From Ashinkailepas kermadecensis (taxonomy: Eukaryota > Arthropoda > Thecostraca > Neolepadidae), in assembly GCA_034440615.1 (NCBI GenBank), contig JAOTOM010004576.1:201501-265500 (forward strand): DNA of 64,000 nt, in the 5' to 3' direction. Of this stretch, positions 44,646-57,900 are shown one piece after another; the first letter of the stretch is position 1; every line of letters starts with the position of its first letter. A program made the translations under genes and the position numbers. The notes beneath the pieces were generated by a model, which worked only from the letters and a program-made list of their open reading frames with translations, was not told the origin of the DNA and searched no databases.

Positions 44646-45128
44646 TGATGTAATCACCGCGCCATACTGCGACGTTCCTAGTGGTGCTCTGTACTCTCGC
44701 GTGAATGTTCTCTAGAATAATCAGCGCGCCATACTGTGACGTTTCTGGTGGTGTTCTGTACTCCCGCGTGAATGTTCTCTAATGTAATCAGCGCGCCATA
44801 CTGTGACGTTTCTGGTGGTGCTCTGTACTTGCTGAATGTTCTCTAATGTATCGCGTGAATGTTCTCTAATGTAATCAGCGCGCCATACTGTGACGTTTCT
44901 GGTGGTGCTCTGTACTCTCGCGTGAATGTTCTCTAATGTAATCAGCGCGCCATACTGTGACGTTTCTGGTGGTGCTCTGTACTCTCGCGTGAATGTTCTC
45001 TAATGTAATCAGCGCGCCATACTGTGACGTTTCTGGTGGTGCTCTGTACTCTCGCATGAATGTTCTCTAATGTAATCAGCGCGCCATACTGCGACGTTTC
45101 TGGTGGTGCTCCGCACTCTCGCGTGACG
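44646..45128. repeat. 67-bp minisatellite
   Basis: Units carry GTGAATGTTCTCTAATGTAA, TCAGCGCGCCATACTGTGAC and GTTTCTGGTGGTGCTCTGTA, about seven copies. One shortened and rearranged unit lies at about 44,820-44,860. Confidence 0.93.
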
Positions 45129-45600
45129 GTGAATTTCCGTGCGCGCCCGAGCGACGGACGACACGAGCTTGCATGGTCCTCGGTCATCCCTCACTCGGCA
45201 CGGCACCGCTCAAATGACCACTACGTCCTTCGGCCAACATCGCACATTGGTGTCAGACATTGGTGCCACATAATTCAACACAATGTATGTTTGTGAAAGC
45301 CACTATACTGTCAAAATGGTGGCTGGATAAACACCACGGGTGCCAGTACACAACCCTGGTCCACTTGTTCTAGTCTGTACCTTCGAACTATATGCATCGC
45401 ATGCATATATTCCATATTATATGTGTCGTACCTTAATGAGCACCACATGTCCCAACAAGCACTGACATGGTGAACGGCGAAAACACCACCACATACCTTT
45501 GCTGAATACGACCTACGGGGGAAATTCGTCCATCGCACTGTTGTACAGTGAACAAGATGCTGGTGCACTGGCGAACACCACGGGCTTTAGTAAATATCTC
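45129..45600. other. No gene seen
   Basis: Unique-looking sequence between two repeat blocks. Confidence 0.45.
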
Positions 45601-45639
45601 TAGTGACTACTGTGTCAACAACAGGTCACCAGGACACTA

Positions 45640-45965
45640 CCTTGGCGAACACCACGTGTGAGTGGTAACTCGTTTACCACACTAGTCACTGGCAAACACC
45701 ACATGCTAGCGAGCTGCTCTGGTGAACAACACAGGCTCCAGGACACTACCTTGGTGAACACCACGTGTGAGTGGTAACTCGTTTACCACACTAGTCACTG
45801 GCAAACACCACATGCTAGCGAGCTGCTCTGGTGAACAACACGGGCTCAAGAACACTACCTTGGTGAACATCACGTGTGAGTAGAACTCGTTTATCATACT
45901 TGGCAAACACCACTGGGTAGCGAGCTGCTCTGGTGAACAACACAGGCCCCAGGACACTACCTTGG
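45640..45965. repeat. About 109-bp direct repeat, three copies
   Basis: Copies carry CCTTGGTGAACACCACGTGT and GCGAGCTGCTCTGGTGAACA. On the minus strand each contains codons for VHQGSVLEPVLF, which resembles the QGSVLxPLLF motif of LINE reverse transcriptases. Confidence 0.8.
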
Positions 45966-47470
45966 TGAGCACAACAGGGCCGGGCCGAACGGTGCGAGGG
46001 TGGTAGCGCCTCCGGAAGGCAGCCAGCACGTTGGGCGCACGCATCGCTGGCCGGCGGGCGCACTACCGGTCCCGTCACACCCCACCTGTCGGCGACACTG
46101 CCACCCTGACAATGGCGGCGGCTCTGACGAGGCCGACACTGACCTCGCTGTGACCCGCCGCCGGCACTGCACGGGCCGCCCACGTGCCACGCGACAGAAC
46201 AAACAACGCTCTGCCCATGTCCGGCACACGCTCCTCCAGCGCCGCCACATGCCATGTGAGTGAATGTGACGACGGGCGGCCGGCAGGCGGTGGTGACGCT
46301 AGGACGGCTGGCGACGGACATGGGTGACCGAGTCACTTGGTCATCGCACTGGGCCATCGGTCGTCCAGTCGGCACAGGAAGAGCCCGCCGACCTCCCGCA
46401 CGTGCCGGCAGGCACGAACAACAGGGCGGGCGGGTGTGGTCGGAAGCACTGCCGGTGGGGGCGGGTCGCACGCAACTCTGCCATTGTATCGGTGGGAACA
46501 ATGATACGGCGGCGGCGAAGGCCGCGACCCGTCGCCGGGCGTCGTGTTTACCTGTACTCCTCCCGACATGATGCCGTCGCTGACGATACTGACAGATCAC
46601 ACACGGTCAAACGACGCGGCTCTCGTGTCCCGGGGAACGTCGCCACGTCACCAGTCCGCACTCGGCGCAGGTCCGACACTGATTTCAAATTCGAGTGAAT
46701 CACAACTGGCCGTGCCTCCCTCAGTCGGCCGGCGAAACTCGGCCCAGCCGCCAGGGGTACTCAAACCTGACGGCCTTCACGCACGCCACGGCAGGGTCGC
46801 CACACTCGTCGGCTGCCGGCGGACAGCCGTCGACATGTTGTGCAATCGCGCAGGCACCTGCTACCAAATAACAGCATTTGCCTTGGCGTAGCCGGCGCAC
46901 ACAACAGCCGTACCGCCGCGATTTGAGCGCCTCCAAACAGCGTCAGGGCCGTGTACAAATCCCGGCGGCGATGCACTCCAGCGCGGCCCGGTGCCGACCG
47001 AATGGTCCAGACGGCCGCCGAGCTGATGGCACCGGGGCCGCCCGCCCACTCCCAGCTGGTTAAGGCCGCCGCCGAGCAGCATCCAACTCGACGTCTTTGC
47101 CTCCATTCTCCTCAACTCTCACGCACCATTAGTGTGACAGCTGAGCTGTGCGCATTCGGTGCTGTTGTGCTGTTTGCGTTGCGTGTTGTGCTGACTACGT
47201 CGTGCAGGGTTGCGTAGATTGCGATAACCGAGTCCCAGAGCCGACACACGCCGAGGCGACCGTCATCTGTGGGCGCTGATGGCCGCCCTGGAGCGGCCCA
47301 AACAACCGCAGCGGCCACCGACCGGCACTGACAGACCGTCGGCTACATGGGGGAGGGGGCTGCTCGGTCGACAAAGCTACCGAGCACGTGGCAGGCAACA
47401 CCAGATGTGGGCCACGGCTAGAGTGAAGGTGCGCGCGGTGCCCCCACCGGAAAGCGGCCACCAGTGACTG
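45966..47470. other. GC- and CpG-rich stretch, no defined gene
   Basis: This is one of the most CpG-rich non-repetitive parts of the window. It has long open frames in several phases on both strands, none with recognised motifs. It could contain the promoter or first exons of the minus-strand gene, but no chainable exon was found. Confidence 0.35.
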
Positions 47471-48060
47471 ACTGAACCGGCTTTTTTGGGTGGGGTGGGG
47501 GGTGATCCCTGCGTTGGAGGGATGCCCCCTCCTCTGTGATGCCCACTTGCTCGCACGGGGTGCCCATACCTAGGCATAATTATGTTCAGCACGGTAAGGG
47601 GGGAGGGGTGCGCTCCGCAGCTTCCTTCTTCATTGTGTGGGTACACGAGCAATGTTTGTGGTTACGTTATTTAACCACTCTCATATCAGCCTCAATTAGA
47701 TACCAATTGACACAGTAGATATAATTCACATTTATGATATGAAATAACAATACATCTTTAAAAGTCATAGAAGCCTAAAAAGTTGACCTTGCGTAAAACC
47801 CCTTGCATATCAGCCAATTTGTTTCTTAATTTTATACATGTTACATATTTCAGTCACGGTTTGCTGGAAGGGCTCGGAATATTCAAAATACGAGACATAT
47901 GCCATTCGAAAGCTGACCATGCACTGATTATGAATATGTAATTCCATCAAAATCTTCGATCGCCTGTTTTCGAAAAACGTACTATTGTTCGATTTTGCAA
48001 AAGTCCCACCCTTGGTTGATAAAATGCGTTCCTTGGTTGGGCTCCCTTTCTGTCTTACAG
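47471..48060. other. AT-rich stretch, no gene seen
   Basis: No element or coding signal recognised. Confidence 0.45.
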
Positions 48061-48425
48061 CTCCTACAAGGTCAGTCTTGGATGCCCCTTTGCAGATTGC
48101 AGGATGTCCCTATAACGGTTGGGATGCTCCTCTGCAGACTGTGAGGGTGCCCCTACAACAGTTTGGGCGCCCCTCTGCAGCTGCGTGCCCCTACAACGGC
48201 TAGAAGCCACCATGTCCAATACAGGGGTGCCCCCACAATGGTTGGGATGTCCCTCTCCAGACTACAGGGGTGCCCCTAAAAGGCTGGGGTACCTGTCCGC
48301 AGACTGCAGCTGGGTGCCTCTACAGCAGCCAGGGTGTCTCTGTCCAGACTGTAAGGTGTCCTTATACTGGCCGAGGTGCCCCTCTCAGCACATTGCAGGT
48401 ATTCCCCTGAAAACTTCGGGGGGGG
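48061..48425. repeat. Diverged about 41-bp tandem repeat
   Basis: GGGTGCCCCTACAACGG and GATGCCCCTCTGCAGAC motifs recur about nine times with strong divergence, ending in a G-run at 48,418. Just beyond, GGCAGCCAGTGGCGCAGC (minus) resembles a transposon terminus. Confidence 0.7.
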
Positions 48426-49990
48426 GGGAGGGTCAGTGTCCCCATTCCCCATAGCTGCGCCACTGGCTGCCACCGTGCCACAGCCCTCGTGCCAATCCGG
48501 ATGCCAATCAGCGAGGTGGTCACGGATCGTGGAAGGGAGCGTTCCGCGGCCAGGGGAGCAACTGATTACAGTATTGACCCAAAGGTGGCGTCAGGAGCAA
48601 CAATTAGCGGCTGCCTAATCGCCTTTGGCAACTGTCACCACCGGCCGGTGCATTGTGCTTGGGATGGCGCGACCGACTGACACCGGTACGGAGCAGGTCA
48701 AGTGGCAGTCGACACAGTGAAGCGCGTGCATGTGTAGTGGTGCAGCCACGGAACAGCACGATGGAGCTCGCTGGAGAGCCGGCGGACGGAATGGGACCAA
48801 CAGTGCTCGCCGCTCGGCGAACAGCCACCGACAGCCGCCATTTCCGCATCACTACATGCTACTCATGGGTGTCGAATCGCGGGAGCACTGCGATGTATGG
48901 TCGCAAGTGAGCTAAATTGCCGAACGGTTTTGATGCTTCTGACATAGCTTCCACTTATCTAATAACCTTCGAATACACCTGGCAGGAAGAGATAACAAGA
49001 AACAGCAGTTTTCGTTGTGGAAAGCACAAAGTGAAAGTGAAAATGCAGCAATGAAGCGTGTTTAACTCTAAACATTTAAGTTGACGTCTCAACAAGGAGC
49101 TGCCGACGTCAGTTAGACGTGAAGGTTTTAAACTTAAAAAAAGGTTATGAAGTATCCGGTTCTCGTCGTTGCTGAGCCAATGAGCAATCAGGTAGTAAAT
49201 TATGCCCGACAATATAATTATTATACGATGCTGTCATTTTGAACTAGCATTATGTGACATAATTGGTTTTCTATAAAAGCCTCAGACTCCCCATTAAAAT
49301 GCGTTTTACGGTCGAATCAGATAGGATAAATTAGTAATGAGATAATAATGCATTATGGAAGAAATTGAACGAATGCGTATGTGAATGCAGTGTCAAAGGC
49401 TTTTTTGGTTCCTACGAGGTGAAAAATTACATTGGAGAAGCAAATTCAACAACTATTTTCAATAATGAGGTAAGCACAAAAGTATCTTTAGATATTAATA
49501 CGCTTGGCACTGGTTTTTAAGAACATAGTATTTTAGCGAGCACTGCCCCTCTATTTGACCCCTTCACCATGCATTCGCTGAGCACGCTTAGACTATGTGT
49601 AGGATAATCTGAGCATCAAGCCAGTATTTGGTAATTTGTTTTCATGCAGACTTGCACACCACCTCAACAACTGTCGGATTGAGATCTGGATTCTGGAGCA
49701 CTTCGAGGCACACATTTCACCGATTGATACTATTTCAGCTGGCTGATTTTCATGGTGCGATTTCAGTTAATCTGGAGCACTGCACCTTACTACATTTGAA
49801 AAAGTTGAATTTCGTCAAATTGAAGCTCCATGTCGTGCACATTGAAGTTCAATATCGTGGAAATTAGAGTTAAATATCGCGGGCATCGAAGTTCAATTTC
49901 GTGCAGTATATTTCTTCCAGTAGTTTAAACTCAATGTATGCAGTGAGGACATCAATTTGCCCGACTTTTCAAATTGAAATGTCTTGCTGG
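48426..49990. other. No gene seen
   Basis: Mixed GC-rich then AT-rich sequence. Some spaced TTGAAGTTCAAT-like repetition occurs at 49,800-49,910. No exons or elements were recognised. Confidence 0.45.
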
Positions 49991-49999
49991 GCCTGACTA

Positions 50000-50300
50000 G
50001 ACACACCAGCCGTGTTGATCCCGGTCCGTCACCACGCCAGACGTGCTGATATTGTCCCACCACACTAGACTTGTTAACCCCGGTCCGTTAAACCAGACGT
50101 GTTGACCCAGACCCGTCACACCAGACGTGCTTACCCAGACCCGTCACAACAGACGTGTTGATCCAGGCCCACCACACCAGACGTGTTTGCCCAGACCCGT
50201 CACACCAGACGTGTTTACCCAGACCCACCGCATCAGACGTGCCTACCGACACCAGTCACACTAGACATGTCGACCCAGACCCAGTGACCCGGCCCGACGC
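50000..50300. repeat. Diverged about 27-bp tandem repeat
   Basis: CACACCAGACGTGTTGACCC and variants recur about ten times. Confidence 0.8.
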
Positions 50301-50449
50301 GACCGGCGGCGCGCCGTCGCCGGCCGTCCTCTCTCCCATGCAGGCTGGAACGTGCAGATCAATACGGGGCCCGTGTCGGGCCGCACTGTCAGCTGGCCGG
50401 CACCGGCACCGGCACCGGCACCGGCGTCTGTTCCCGGCAGCAGCCGTCA

Positions 50450-50692
50450 GCGGCCCGAGACACTCGTCACTCCTCCGACACAGTCGTCACTCCTTCGACA
50501 CAGTCGTCACTCCTCCGAGACAGTCGTCACTCCTTCGACACAGTCGTCACTCCTTCGACACAGTCGTCACTCCTCCGACACAGTCGTCACTCCTTCGACA
50601 CAGTCGTCACTCCTCCGACACAGTCGTCACTCCTTCGACACAGTCGTCACTCCTCCGAGACAGTCGTTAGTTCTCCGAGACAGTCGTTAGTT
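50450..50692. repeat. 20-bp minisatellite
   Basis: CTCCTCCGACACAGTCGTCA and its CTTC variant repeat about 12 times, almost without divergence. Confidence 0.95.
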
Positions 50693-51450
50693 CTCCGAGA
50701 GAGTTGTTAGTTATCCAGGACGGACAGGCAGTTAGTTACCAGAGACAGCGTCAGTGTCTCGAGAAAGGAGACAGCCGCCAAAATCTCGGCAGTCTCGGTG
50801 TTCCGGGTCATTCATTAGTTACATGGGTCAATCGTTAGTTCCCCGGGTCAGCCGTCAGTCCCATGTGTTATTCGTCAGTTCCCTGTGTCATTCGTCAGTT
50901 CTCCGTGTGAGTCGTCGGTTTCCGTGTGAGTAGTCAGTTCCCTGTGTTTCCCCGTGCCGGTCGTCAGTTCCCTGTCTCAATCATCAGTTCCATGATTCAG
51001 TCGTCAGTTCCCCGCGACAGCCGTCAGTTCCCTGTGCCAGTCGTCAGTTCCCTGTCAGTCGTCAGTTCTCCAGAACAGTTGGCTGCTTTCTAGAGAGATT
51101 CGTCGGTGTTTCAAGACAGTCAGCAGCTCCCAGAGACAGCCATCAATATCGCGACAGTATCGGTGTTCTGAGTTATTCGTCGGTTCCCTGTGTGAGTCGT
51201 CAGTTCCCTGTGTCTGTTGTCAGTTCCCCGTGTCAGTGTTAGTTCCATGCTTCAATCGTCAGTTCCCTGTGTCTGTTGTCAGCTCCTCGTGTCAGTGTTA
51301 GTTCCATGCTTCAATCGTCAGTTCCCTGTGTCTGTTGTCAGCTCCCCGTGGCAGTGTTAGTTCCATGCTTCAGTCGCCAGCTCCCTGTCAGTCGTCAGTT
51401 CCTTGTGCCAGTCGTCAATCCTCCAGGACAGTTGGTTGCTTTCCAGAGAG
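50693..51450. repeat. Diverged 20-bp-type repeats (GTCGTCAGTTCC family)
   Basis: CGTCAGTTCCCTGTGTCAGT and relatives recur irregularly. A near-exact 59-bp duplication is visible at about 51,240-51,370. This is probably an older part of the same satellite family as 50,450-50,692. Confidence 0.75.
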
Positions 51451-52435
<985 letters not shown>

Positions 52436-53640
52436 TACCACCCTTCACCGGCTGGTGTGGGGTCAGAGCCGTGTCACCACCAGCTGACAGGGCCCGGGAC
52501 CTGCCATACCATCCTCCATCGGCTGGTGGTGGGTCAAATGGCTTGTCACCGCCATTAGTCGGCGGGGCTTGTCGGCGGCCGGCTCCCAAAATAGTCGGCA
52601 GTGATCGAGCCGAACCCGTGTCGGCGCGCCCTGGAGTAAGTCGGAGCAAATTATGCGGAGCTGCTGGCATGTCCCGGGAAGGACCCAGAGCTGGCACTCC
52701 CGCGCGGGGACGACGTCGGCTCGGGCTACTCACAGGGAGAGTGCAAGGGTGTCCAGTGTCCACACTGGCACACCAACTCAACTCTCAACTCCGTGTCGCC
52801 GCACCCTGACCGAACGGGCTCCGTGTTTGGCGCTCCCGTGTTGAGGACTGGATATACACCCCGTAGATAGCACCCGGCTCCTGGGTGCCAGCGCTGGAGG
52901 GAGGCCTCTGTGTTGGGGTGACCACACCAGAAAGAGGACTGATACCAGTGGCACCACGTCGCCACAATCGCACGGAAGACAAAGCACTAGATAATGGAGA
53001 ACACATCGAAACACGGACAGCCAGGGTGAGGCCAGTGTTTCGATGTGAACATTTCCGTTTTCCTCAAGAAGTTATAGATAATGATGTCACACCTGAATGC
53101 CGTTGTCACATGATGTCATTGTCACACCTGAATAGCTCTTTATTTTTCTCTTGAATGTGCCCATTTCAGCGATGTACACATTTGCATGACCTGGATCGAT
53201 GACAGTTGTTATGGTATAACTCACGACGTACATAACTGTATCTGAGGTGATTTGTGGCAACTGTCCCTGCGGGTGTTGCTGCCGCTGATTACACTCAGGT
53301 GTCATAGCGACTGTCGCAAACAGAATCGTAGAAAAGAAAGAATCGCTTGCCGAACTGCTTCCTAAATAAGTCTAAAATGTGATTCCGCAGGGAAAACAAC
53401 GCTCATGCAGAAAACAATAGTTATCGGCTTATTTGGGCAAACATATATAGGGAAATTGGCTTCTTGTCTGATACGGCCTGTAATGCCGATAACCTTCCCT
53501 GCTGTGATTGCTTGGCAGCGTCAGATGTTATCCCGATGCACGGAGACTCTGTCTCGCAGTGCTGCTGTACATCGAGTTGCTCATGCCGCTGGCCACGATG
53601 TCTGGTGTAGCCATGTGAGAGGGCGTCGGTTCGTCAGAGG
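52436..53640. other. No gene seen
   Basis: A short direct repeat (GACCTGCCATACCA, 52,428 and 52,499) and otherwise unassigned sequence. Confidence 0.45.
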
Positions 53641-53649
53641 ATAGCGGAG

Positions 53650-55330
53650 CAGTCGAAGAGCACCAGGTAAATCGCAAAGTTATAAAGTCATAAAATGTTC
53701 AGACTTAATAAGAGATCAGGTGCCCATCCGGATTCAGCCTGTAAAGGGAAGATACAAGAAGTTTGGACAAAAGATCCTAAAAACAAAAACATCCTAACCA
53801 ATACTACATCCTTTGGTTAGTTAGTTATTTGGGTTTAAAGGGCGCATCGACTGCAATGGTCATATAGCGCCCATAACAAGTTTATTACATTCAAAAGAAG
53901 CTATCTGCCAACGTCCTACCCACCCACCCACCTACTACCATAAACATCACCCCATCCGCCTCTAACTATAACTTAAAAACAAAATTCTCCATCATAAAAA
54001 CTCGTCCACCATATTTATTAATACATTCAATAAGTGACTTCCGGCAATATCAGCAGACAGCCTATTCTATTGATCAATCACCCTTCAACTGAAAACTTAT
54101 TGTCACTTAACTGTCCTACACCCTGATTTGTGTAACCTGAATTGATGACTCCTATCTGATACTCTGAGTGGAACAGCGTCATTCAGATTGCCTTATCTAA
54201 CCATTTAGTGATTTTATACATTTCAATCATATCACCCCTTAATCTATACTTGAGGGAGTACATATCTAATGGACCAAAGCTTTCTGAATATTCTAAGTTA
54301 CCGCTGATGAGCCTAGTGGATTTGTGCTGCACTATTTCTAGCATATCTATATATATTTCTAAGTAAAAGTTCGATGCCTGTACAAAATATTCCAAGTGGG
54401 GTCGCACACAGGCTAAGTAAAGCTTTTTTCATGACTTTCTCGCTCTCATATCTCACACTGCTATTAATGATTCCCAGCATGCTGATAGCCCTGTTCCTAG
54501 CTGAGGTACATTGTTTTTCTGCTTTAAGGTCATTTGAAACTAACACACCTAAGTCTCTTTCCTCTTCAATAAAATTCCGTTTCCTACCTCACATTGTATT
54601 TCGAATGTCTCACCTCCAGACCCCAGATGCATAACCTTACACTTTTCATGGTTCAAAAACATCTACCATTGATCAACCTACTGTTTAGGTCCTCCAAGTC
54701 TCGATGAATATCACTAGAATGATCACTACTGTTAACCACTCCTACCAGCTTGATGTCATCAGCAAATTTGAACACCCTGTTCCTCGGCCCTACCTCGATG
54801 TCATTCACAAAGATAATAAGAGAAGGGACCTAGAATAGAGCCCTGTGGCACTCCACTCAGCACATCCTTCCATTCAGATGTACATCCATTTAGCATTTAC
54901 ACCTTTTGTTCCCTTCCCGTTATCCATGCTTCAATCCAACCTATAACATTTCCATGAATCCCATGCTGCTTTAGTTCATTAATTAGACGTCTGTGTTTTA
55001 CCAAAAGACTTCCTAAAGTCTAAGTACACAACATCTACTCTGGTTTGACTGTCAACTCTAGTTACATAATCAATGAACTTCAGTAGGTTAGTTAAACAAT
55101 ATCTTCCAGATCGAAATCCATGTTGAGTATCTCTTAAAAGGTTGTGCCTATCTAGATGAGTCTGGACATACCGTTTTACCAGCTTTTCTAGTACCTTGCA
55201 AACTATTGATGTCAAACTGACTGGTTTGTAAATTCCTACACACTTCATACTTCCATTTTTGAAAATTGGTACTACATTCGCATTTCGTCAATCGTCAGGT
55301 ACTTCAGAATCTCCATAGACCTCCTGGAAG
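53650..55330 (-). mobile_element. Decayed CR1/L2-like LINE, minus strand
   Basis: From 55,260 downwards the RT region reads IYKPVSLTSIVCKVLEKLVK, DRHNLLRDTQHGFRSGR and DVVYLDFRKSFGK, where it leaves frame (54,979). The FADD codons at about 54,760 are intact at base level. The C-terminal region (54,546-54,183) includes ISMLGIINSSVRYES and KSTRLISGNLEYSES in separate frames. Several frameshifts mark it as dead. The 3' region contains a stem-loop plus AACTAACC tail (53,815-53,872). Further out is a second LINE-type end with TCTTATTAAGTCTGAACA (53,665-53,735), like the end of the LINE at 20.3-20.8 kb. Confidence 0.85.
53815..53872 (-). other. LINE 3' stem-loop and tail shared with the SINE family
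   Basis: On the minus strand GGGCGC and GCGCCC pair around TATATGACC-ATTGCAGTCGAT, followed by TTTAAACCCAAATAACTAAC. The three SINE copies end in the same order of blocks: CGACGC, CTAYATGAC, GTCGACGTGTCG, TAAAA and AATAACTAACC. The SINE probably uses the machinery of a LINE with this tail. Confidence 0.75.
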
Positions 55331-56110
55331 TGATGCCAAGGGGAATCGCTAAAACTTGAGGACAATCTACTATGATCCTGGCAGATCCTATGATCATCCG
55401 GTCCAGCAATCTTTTAGGTTATATATTCAGCAACTGTTTTTATACAGAGCAGTCAGAGTATGCCGTTGGATCAAGCCAGAGAATGATGAATTGCCGGAGA
55501 ATATTGAGACAGTTACGATGTTGGGTCGTCAGAAGGTACTGAAGTAGTCGGAGGATGTCAGGGTAGTTGGAAGATGCTTGATCCATTAGTGAATGTGAAC
55601 AGTGCTAATGTCTAAGTTTACTACCAACGTTTTAATGATATCTTCATAAGGCTAGTGTTTTTACGTGTCGATGCATGCGTAAAATGGAAAATGGATGTGA
55701 AACGGACAATGCCTCGCGTGCCATACAGCACAGACCTTCCTTGATGACAAAAGCAGTCCCATGGGAACAACAATATTGGTGCAAAACCGGAACAGCCCTA
55801 CATCCGTACATTAAAGCTAAATTCCAACACCAGCTGATTGGAATATTCCTCGAAATTTCCTGGACTACTTTCCGGAGATGTGGATCTGCTGTCTGCTGTT
55901 GTTCATTCCATTTGAAAGCCGGACGCCGTACAGAGGAGTAGGATCATGGCTATCGTAGTTGGTACCGGGAGAGCCTAAGCTACCACCATCGACACCGACT
56001 ATTATTATTGTATTATCGTCGCGGAGGAGCAAACAATCAATGCAATCGCCACAATGCGCTGCCGTCATCGAGCTGCCGAGTGACGCATCACCCCGTCCGC
56101 CGTCCTACTC
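55331..56110. other. No gene seen
   Basis: Unassigned sequence between the LINE and the 72-bp array. Confidence 0.45.
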
Positions 56111-56114
56111 TGAG

Positions 56115-57228
56115 CGACGTGATGGTCTGCTCAGTGGCCCAAGTCTTGTAACGTCTCACCTCACCAACCGCCCCCAGTCAGAACGACAACGTGATGGTCT
56201 GCTCAGTGACCCAAGTGTTGTAAAATCTCACCTCACCAACCGCCCCCAGTCAGAACGACAACGTGATGGTCTGCTCAGTGACCCAAGTGTTGTAAAATCT
56301 CACCTCACCAACCGCCCCCAGTCAGAACGACAACGTGATGGTCTGCTCAGTGGCCCAAGTCTTGTAACGTCTCACCTCCTCCACCGCCCCCAGTCAGAGC
56401 GACAACGTGATGGTCTGCTCAGTGGTCCAGGTCTTGTAACGTCTCACCTCACCCACCGTCCCCAGTCAGAGCGACAACGTGATGGTCTGCTCAGTGGTCC
56501 AAGTCTAGCAACGTCTCACCTCACCCACCGCCCCCAGTCAGAGCGACAACGTGATGGTCTGCTCAGTGGTCCAGATCTTGTAACGTCTCACCTCACCCAC
56601 CGTCCCCAGTCAGAGCGACAACGTGATGGTCTGCTCAGTGGTCCAAGTCTAGCAACGTCTCACCTCACCCACCGCCCCCAGTCAGAGCGACAACGTGATG
56701 GTCTGCTCAGTGGTCCAGATCTTGTAACGTCTCACCTCACCCACCGCCCCCAGTCAGAGCGACAACGTGATGGTCTGCTCAGTGGTCCAGATCTTGTAAC
56801 GTCTCACCTCACCCACCGCCCCCAGTCAGAGCGACAACGTGATGGTCTGCTCAGTGGTCCAGATCTTGTAACGTCTCACCTCACCCACCGCCCCCAGTCA
56901 GAGCGACAACGTGATGGTCTGCTCAGTGGTCCAGGTCTTGTAACGTCTCACCTCACCCACCGCCCCCAGTCAGAGCGACAACGTGATGGTCTGCTCAGTG
57001 GTCCAGATCTTGTAACGTCTCACCTCACCCACCGCCCCCAGTCAGAGCGACAACGTGATGGTCTGCTCAGTGGTCCAGGTCTTGTAACGTCTCACCTCAC
57101 CCACCGTCCCCAGTCAGAGCGACAACGTGATGGTCTGCTCAGTGGTCCAGGTCTTGTAACGCCTCACCTCACCCACCGTCCCCAGTCAGAGCGACAACGT
57201 GATGGTCTGCTCAATGGTCCGAGTCTGT
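56115..57228. repeat. 72-bp minisatellite, about 15 copies
   Basis: Units hold GTGATGGTCTGCTCAGTGG, TCTTGTAACGTCTCACCTCA and CCCACCGCCCCCAGTCAGAG. Because 72 is a multiple of three, one plus frame is open for 457 codons (24-residue repeats with SERQRDGLLSGP). No other coding evidence exists. Variants (GGTCCAAGTCTAGCA, GGTCCAGATCTTGTA) alternate at the left. Confidence 0.95.
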
Positions 57229-57725
57229 CCACAACACATTCGTGTCAGGCATGGCGGTTCGGAGCGTGTGCCACAGGATGGGCAGCCCTGGAGACCGGCA
57301 CGTCGTGTTCATCATCATCCATCCACCATTGACGACCATGCACTGAACAGGTTCCATCCCTCCGGCAGTGCAGAGCCGCCGTTGACAGAACATGACCGGT
57401 GTCCCGGCGGGGACGACTTCGTTGTCACTACAACATCACCATGACGGAGGCAGGTCGGACGGGGAACGGCGACACAGACAATCGTTCCCTTTCGACAGAT
57501 GGTAGAAGGCGACGACGGTGATGATGTCAGAAGTGTTTTAGAATGGAGCAGACATCAGTAGTGCTCTATTTGTTTGATATAAATGTAATCTCACTGTTCG
57601 CTGTTTCGCAGAACATCGTCCTGTGCTAAACCAATCCTACTGAATAGACAATGATCCCACTACTTCACCCGGGAATTCCAGACTAAAGACAGAATCTAAA
57701 GCGAGCTAGATGTGCCACCATGCTC
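57229..57725. other. No gene seen
   Basis: Unassigned sequence. Confidence 0.45.
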
Positions 57726-57769
57726 CGACTCTGTGTTCGCTTGTTGCCGCGTCCTTGACCTTGTCGGGT

Positions 57770-57900
57770 CAGCTGCCAACTGCCCTTCCAACCCGGTGGT
57801 CAAATGCGAGCGCGAGCGGCGATTCGAACCCAGTTTTATCAGGACAGAGGAGACCAATGCAGGCCGACGTTCTAACCAACTAAGCTGTCGGGGCGGCAAC
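57770..57900 (-). mobile_element. tRNA-derived SINE-like or tRNA pseudogene
   Basis: On the minus strand GACAGCTTAGTTGGTTAGAA gives a good A box. About 60 bases later CTGGGTTCGAATCGCCGC gives a good B box. The spacing and poor anticodon arm rule out an intact tRNA. The sequence differs from the other SINEs in the window. Confidence 0.65.

Noticed and set aside
45966..47470. A coding gene in the CpG-rich stretch
   Set aside because: Open frames occur on both strands as expected from GC content. No domain, splice chain or promoter motif was recognised.
55959..57332. 457-codon plus-strand ORF
   Set aside because: A 24-residue translation of the 72-bp satellite with no independent evidence.
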